This document shows, piece by piece, positions 35,746 to 38,385 of a stretch of DNA of 38,385 nucleotides. The stretch lies in NCBI GenBank assembly GCA_964560875.1, contig CAZLMW010000079.1:1-38385 (forward strand). Reading direction: 5' to 3'. The first letter of the stretch is position 1. The number at the start of each line of letters is the position of its first letter. Origin of the DNA: CAZLMW01 sp964560875 (GTDB lineage: Bacteria > Myxococcota_A > UBA9042). The notes beneath the pieces were generated by a model. The model saw only the letters and a list, made by a program, of their open reading frames with translations, did no database searches and had not been told where the DNA came from. Both the position numbers and the translations under genes were made by a program.

Positions 35746-37056
35746 CTAGGTCGGCTGCACCTGGGCGCGCGATCCGGACGCCTTTCGACGGCGACGGCGG
35801 CGGCGACGGCTCTTTCCGTTGGACGAGTTGCGACGATCCGCGATGACGTGGTCGGGGATCGAGCCTGGTTTGCCATCACCGAACGCGACGACCACCTCGC
35901 CTTCATGGCGCTGGCAATGCGCGTGCAATTCCCCGCGGACCAGTTTCCAGAGCGACTCGCCGATGAGCTCCGAACGCCATCCTTGCAAGCCGAGAGCGGC
36001 CAACAGGGACTCGCGGTCGTCGTGTTCGTCGCGCAACGCTTGCTCGGCCACCGCGCGTTTGAGCAGCAGCTGGGGAGCGATGTCGTTTTCGCGAGCGAGC
36101 TGTCCGACCAGCAACATCACGAGCGCGCCGGCTGCTTCGACACCGCGCGTTGTTGGCGGGCGGGCTTTGGGCAGCCGAATCGGGTTGTCCATGCCGCGAC
36201 GCACGGCGGCGAGCCAGCGGTCGGCGTGCCGGTTGACCTGGCGGTGGTTGAGCCGGCGATGGCTCTTGAGCTCGGCGCGGGTTTGCGGGGCGCCGCGGGC
36301 CATGGCGACGAGCAGATCGTCCGGCACGAGAAAGTGCGGAACCGTGTCGACCTCGGCAGCGATCCGATCGCGTTCGGCGGCGATGGCGGCGAGGACCCCG
36401 AGCTCGTTGTCTTTGAGCGTCCGGTAGCGACCGACCCGTTTGTAGGCCAGGTCCGGGTTGCGTTCGTAGCGAGTCGGATCGGACAGCCGCGAGCACTCCT
36501 GGGCGACCCATGGATCGCGGCCACGCGTTTGCAGCGCGCCGTTGAGCTCATCGTGCAGCTTCATCAGGTAGCGCACATCGTTGGCTGCGTAGCACTTGAG
36601 CTTGTCGGACAGCGGTCGCCGGCTCCAGTCGGCCATCTGACCGTCTTTGGGCAGTCGTTCGCCGCAAATCCGGTGTACGAGGTTGGCCAGCCCGACCTGC
36701 AAGCCATGACCGAGGAACGACGCCGCGATCTGCGTATCGAAGACCCGAGGCAAGATGCGACCACAGCGCAGGTAGATGATCTCGAGGTCGTTGTGCAGCG
36801 CGTGGCCGATAACCAGCGGGGGGGCGTCGCCGTTGAACGCTTCGAAAAGCGAGCACATGTCGAGGTCGGCCAGCGGGTCAACGAGGAAGATGGCGTCCGG
36901 CGTGGCGAGCTGTACCAGCATGAGCCGCGGGATATACGTGCGTTCACCGTGGAACTCGGTGTCCATCGCGATGCGATCGTGCTTGCGGATTTCGGTGATC
37001 AACCGGTCCAGCGATTCTTGGGTATCGACCCAGATCGGTTGCGGCGTTTGGGGCAT
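35746..37056 (-). CDS. rnd: Ribonuclease D
   Basis: A 436-residue 3'-5' exoribonuclease that trims tRNA and other stable RNA precursors. The DEDDy active site is complete: Asp32 and Glu34 (MDTEF), Asp90 (HALHNDLEI), and Tyr156/Asp160 (YAANDVRYL). An HRDC region (ELGVLAAIAAERDRIAAEVD, about 218-237) and a second helical module follow. The extreme C-terminus holds a run of eight arginines within a Lys/Ser-rich tail, probably RNA-binding; this tail is longer than in E. coli RNase D. The gene is transcribed away from xseB, with 246 bp between the two starts. Confidence 0.93.
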   Translation of the reverse strand: MPQTPQPIWVDTQESLDRLITEIRKHDRIAMDTEFHGERTYIPRLMLVQLATPDAIFLVDPLADLDMCSLFEAFNGDAPPLVIGHALHNDLEIIYLRCGRILPRVFDTQIAASFLGHGLQVGLANLVHRICGERLPKDGQMADWSRRPLSDKLKCYAANDVRYLMKLHDELNGALQTRGRDPWVAQECSRLSDPTRYERNPDLAYKRVGRYRTLKDNELGVLAAIAAERDRIAAEVDTVPHFLVPDDLLVAMARGAPQTRAELKSHRRLNHRQVNRHADRWLAAVRRGMDNPIRLPKARPPTTRGVEAAGALVMLLVGQLARENDIAPQLLLKRAVAEQALRDEHDDRESLLAALGLQGWRSELIGESLWKLVRGELHAHCQRHEGEVVVAFGDGKPGSIPDHVIADRRNSSNGKSRRRRRRRRKASGSRAQVQPT

Positions 37057-37302
37057 CAGTTCTCGCTGTGACGGCGGCGCGGAGGCGACTTGGGGGGCGC
37101 GGGCCGGCGGGCGTACACTCCTGCCACCAAGGGCGGGCTGGAAGGCATGCTGCAGGGGTAACGCGGGCCGAACGGCCTGTGAAAAGGTAGCACGATCGGC
37201 GGCATAGATTCCACTAAATCAGGACGTTGCCGTATTTGGCGCGACGCGGGGGTTGCCGTCTGGAGCACGCGCGGCATGCTCTCCGTCAGCCTGGAGGGCT
37301 CG
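37057..37302. other. Divergent intergenic region between rnd and xseB
   Basis: A 246-bp region that must hold promoters in both directions. I see no convincing -35/-10 pair, RNA gene or strong hairpin in it. An ATG at 37276 in the xseB frame lacks a ribosome-binding site and was not used. Confidence 0.6.
37293..37298 (+). promoter_or_regulatory. Shine-Dalgarno site that sets the xseB start
   Basis: GGAGGG lies four bases before the ATG at 37303 and selects it over the upstream in-frame ATG at 37276. Confidence 0.75.
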
Positions 37303-37587
37303 ATGAACGATGGTCAGAACCCCCTCTTCACCGCCGATGGTGACGGCGACGGAAACGGCACGGAAAACGCCACCAGCCCCGCTTTCGAGAGCTTGCTGGG
37401 CGAGCTTGAAGGCATCGTTGAGGGCCTCGAAGGCGGCGATCTCAGCCTCGAAGACAGCCTCCAGGCGTTCGAGCGCGGCATGGCTCTGAGCAAACAAGCA
37501 TCCGCGCGGCTCGACGACGCCGAATTGCGGATCGAGCGCCTCGTCGCCAGCGCCGACGGCGACACCACCGAAGGCCTCGATATCTGA
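37303..37587 (+). CDS. xseB: Exodeoxyribonuclease VII small subunit
   Basis: A 94-residue helical protein that assembles with XseA into exonuclease VII, a single-strand-specific DNase. The core FESLLGELEGIVEGLEGGDL (28-47) with SLEDSLQAFERGM following is diagnostic. An Asp/Gly/Asn-rich N-terminal leader of about 25 residues and a short acidic tail flank the core. xseA is not in the window. tlyA follows 38 nt downstream; xseB-tlyA neighbourhood is known in several bacteria. Confidence 0.93.
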   Translation: MNDGQNPLFTADGDGDGNGTENATSPAFESLLGELEGIVEGLEGGDLSLEDSLQAFERGMALSKQASARLDDAELRIERLVASADGDTTEGLDI

Positions 37588-37625
37588 GCCCAGCCCGGAC
37601 TTCTCAAACAAGCGCGGGCTAACAC

Positions 37626-38385
37626 GTGCCACGTCGCCCCAAACGTCGACTCGATGAGCGGCTCGTCGCTGACGGGCTCGTCGCCGATCTGCGCCAGGCA
37701 CGCGGGCTTGTCATGAGCGGCGAGGTCGTTGTCGGCGACCACCGCGAGACCAAACCTGGCAGCCAGGTTCGCGACGACGTCGTGGTACGGCTGAAAAACC
37801 CGCCCAAGCGCTTCGTGTCGCGGGCCGGCGGCAAGCTCGACGGCGCGCTCAACGACCTCGGTATCGACGTTAGCGGGCGGCGCGTGCTCGATGTTGGCGC
37901 GTCCACGGGAGGCTTCACGGACTGCGTCTTGCAGCGAGGCGCCGCAGAAGTCGTCGCGCTCGATGTCGGCTACGGCTTGCTCGACGCGAAGGTTCGCAAC
38001 GATCCGCGTGTAATCCCGCTCGAACGCTGCAACGCCCGGAAGTTGACCGCGGGCCAGCTCCCGTGGCCACCGGATTTGATCACCATCGACGTCAGCTTCA
38101 TCGCCATCCGAGCCCTGCTCGACGCGCTGTCTGCCGTCGCATCCCAACAGGCGTGGATGCTCGCCATGGTGAAGCCTCAGTTCGAGCTGCCGCGCAACAG
38201 GGTCCCCAAGGGCGGCGTTGTGCGCGATGATGATGCGCGTCGTCATGCGGCCGAGCTTGTCACCGACGCGGCGTCGTCCAACGGTTGGCTGCTCCGCGAC
38301 CAGCGCGACTCCAAGGTCGCCGGCCCCAAGGGCAACCGGGAGATCTTCGTGTGGCTGCAACGGGACAATCGCGGCGCGGATCCGC
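37626..38385 (+). CDS. tlyA: TlyA-family rRNA methyltransferase, 3' end cut by window edge
   Basis: An open frame from a GTG start to the end of the window (253 codons, no stop reached). The N-terminus is an S4 RNA-binding domain (KRRLDERLVADGL). RFVSRAGGKLDGAL and the SAM-binding site VLDVGASTGGFTD (87-99) follow. Lys70, Asp155 (IDVSFI), Lys183 (VKPQFE) and Glu239 (GPKGNRE) fit the catalytic tetrad of the FtsJ-like fold. TlyA enzymes 2'-O-methylate cytidines of 16S and 23S rRNA. Little of the protein can be missing, since the family is about 250-270 residues long. A weak hairpin (37592-37597 with 37615-37620) lies before the start. Confidence 0.93.
   Translation, partial: MPRRPKRRLDERLVADGLVADLRQARGLVMSGEVVVGDHRETKPGSQVRDDVVVRLKNPPKRFVSRAGGKLDGALNDLGIDVSGRRVLDVGASTGGFTDCVLQRGAAEVVALDVGYGLLDAKVRNDPRVIPLERCNARKLTAGQLPWPPDLITIDVSFIAIRALLDALSAVASQQAWMLAMVKPQFELPRNRVPKGGVVRDDDARRHAAELVTDAASSNGWLLRDQRDSKVAGPKGNREIFVWLQRDNRGADP

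Noticed and set aside
37592..37620. Hairpin between xseB and tlyA as a terminator
   Set aside because: The stem has only six pairs, a 17-nt loop and no T run; the genes are close and probably co-transcribed.
37314..38360. A 348-codon open frame on the minus strand
   Set aside because: Antisense to xseB and tlyA, both with unmistakable motifs.
1..38385. CRISPR array, tRNA or rRNA genes, insertion sequences, prophage
   Set aside because: I saw no regularly spaced direct repeats, tRNA cloverleaf, rRNA segment, transposase or phage gene on either strand.

Overview
The window is a GC-rich chromosomal segment of about 38 kb from a Gram-negative bacterium. Gene content points to a delta-lineage organism of the Myxococcota/Bradymonadota type. 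It encodes several very large lipoproteins with Cys-rich spacers, IgGFc-binding-like, IPT/TIG and 'VWG..DVWAVG..G' propeller repeats, set among ordinary housekeeping genes. The taxonomic call is inferred from these families, not from a phylogenetic marker. A run of 100 Ns (26409-26508) shows it is a draft scaffold.

Left part (1-9102): a Tat-type lipoprotein with a TolB-like propeller (208-1857) converges on a minus-strand proA-rsfS-rlmH operon (proline synthesis, ribosome silencing, 23S rRNA modification). map and a ComF-family gene lie on the plus strand. ComF overlaps, tail to tail, the end of a minus-strand run of rpsP, khpA, a ResB-like membrane protein and a multi-pass membrane protein.

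Centre (9358-24575): six consecutive plus-strand genes fill 15 kb, and all encode predicted lipoproteins. They are an IgGFc-binding-domain protein, a 1432-residue protein with six TIG domains and one seven-blade propeller, two proteins in which I count fourteen propeller-blade motifs each, an Ig-like-domain protein and an unrecognised protein. The last four are 18-93 nt apart, so the set looks like one operon for a cell-surface assembly. This is the strongest candidate for an undescribed system here. Its function cannot be read from sequence.

Right part (24607-38385): priA (minus, broken by the N gap) diverges from a 632-residue protein with two complete radical SAM cores and two Cys-rich tails. 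That gene overlaps a small four-helix membrane protein. A cofactor cluster follows: nadC, birA, coaX and queE (NAD, biotin, CoA, queuosine), then a PhyH-like dioxygenase. On the minus strand are a NapG/NapH-like iron-sulfur pair, with an unusual C-terminal domain on NapH, and ribonuclease D. xseB and a tlyA gene cut by the window edge close the segment.

A 13-bp sequence, TAGCAGACTGCGC, occurs three times. Each copy is in the sense direction at or just after the stop codon of a gene at a convergent junction.
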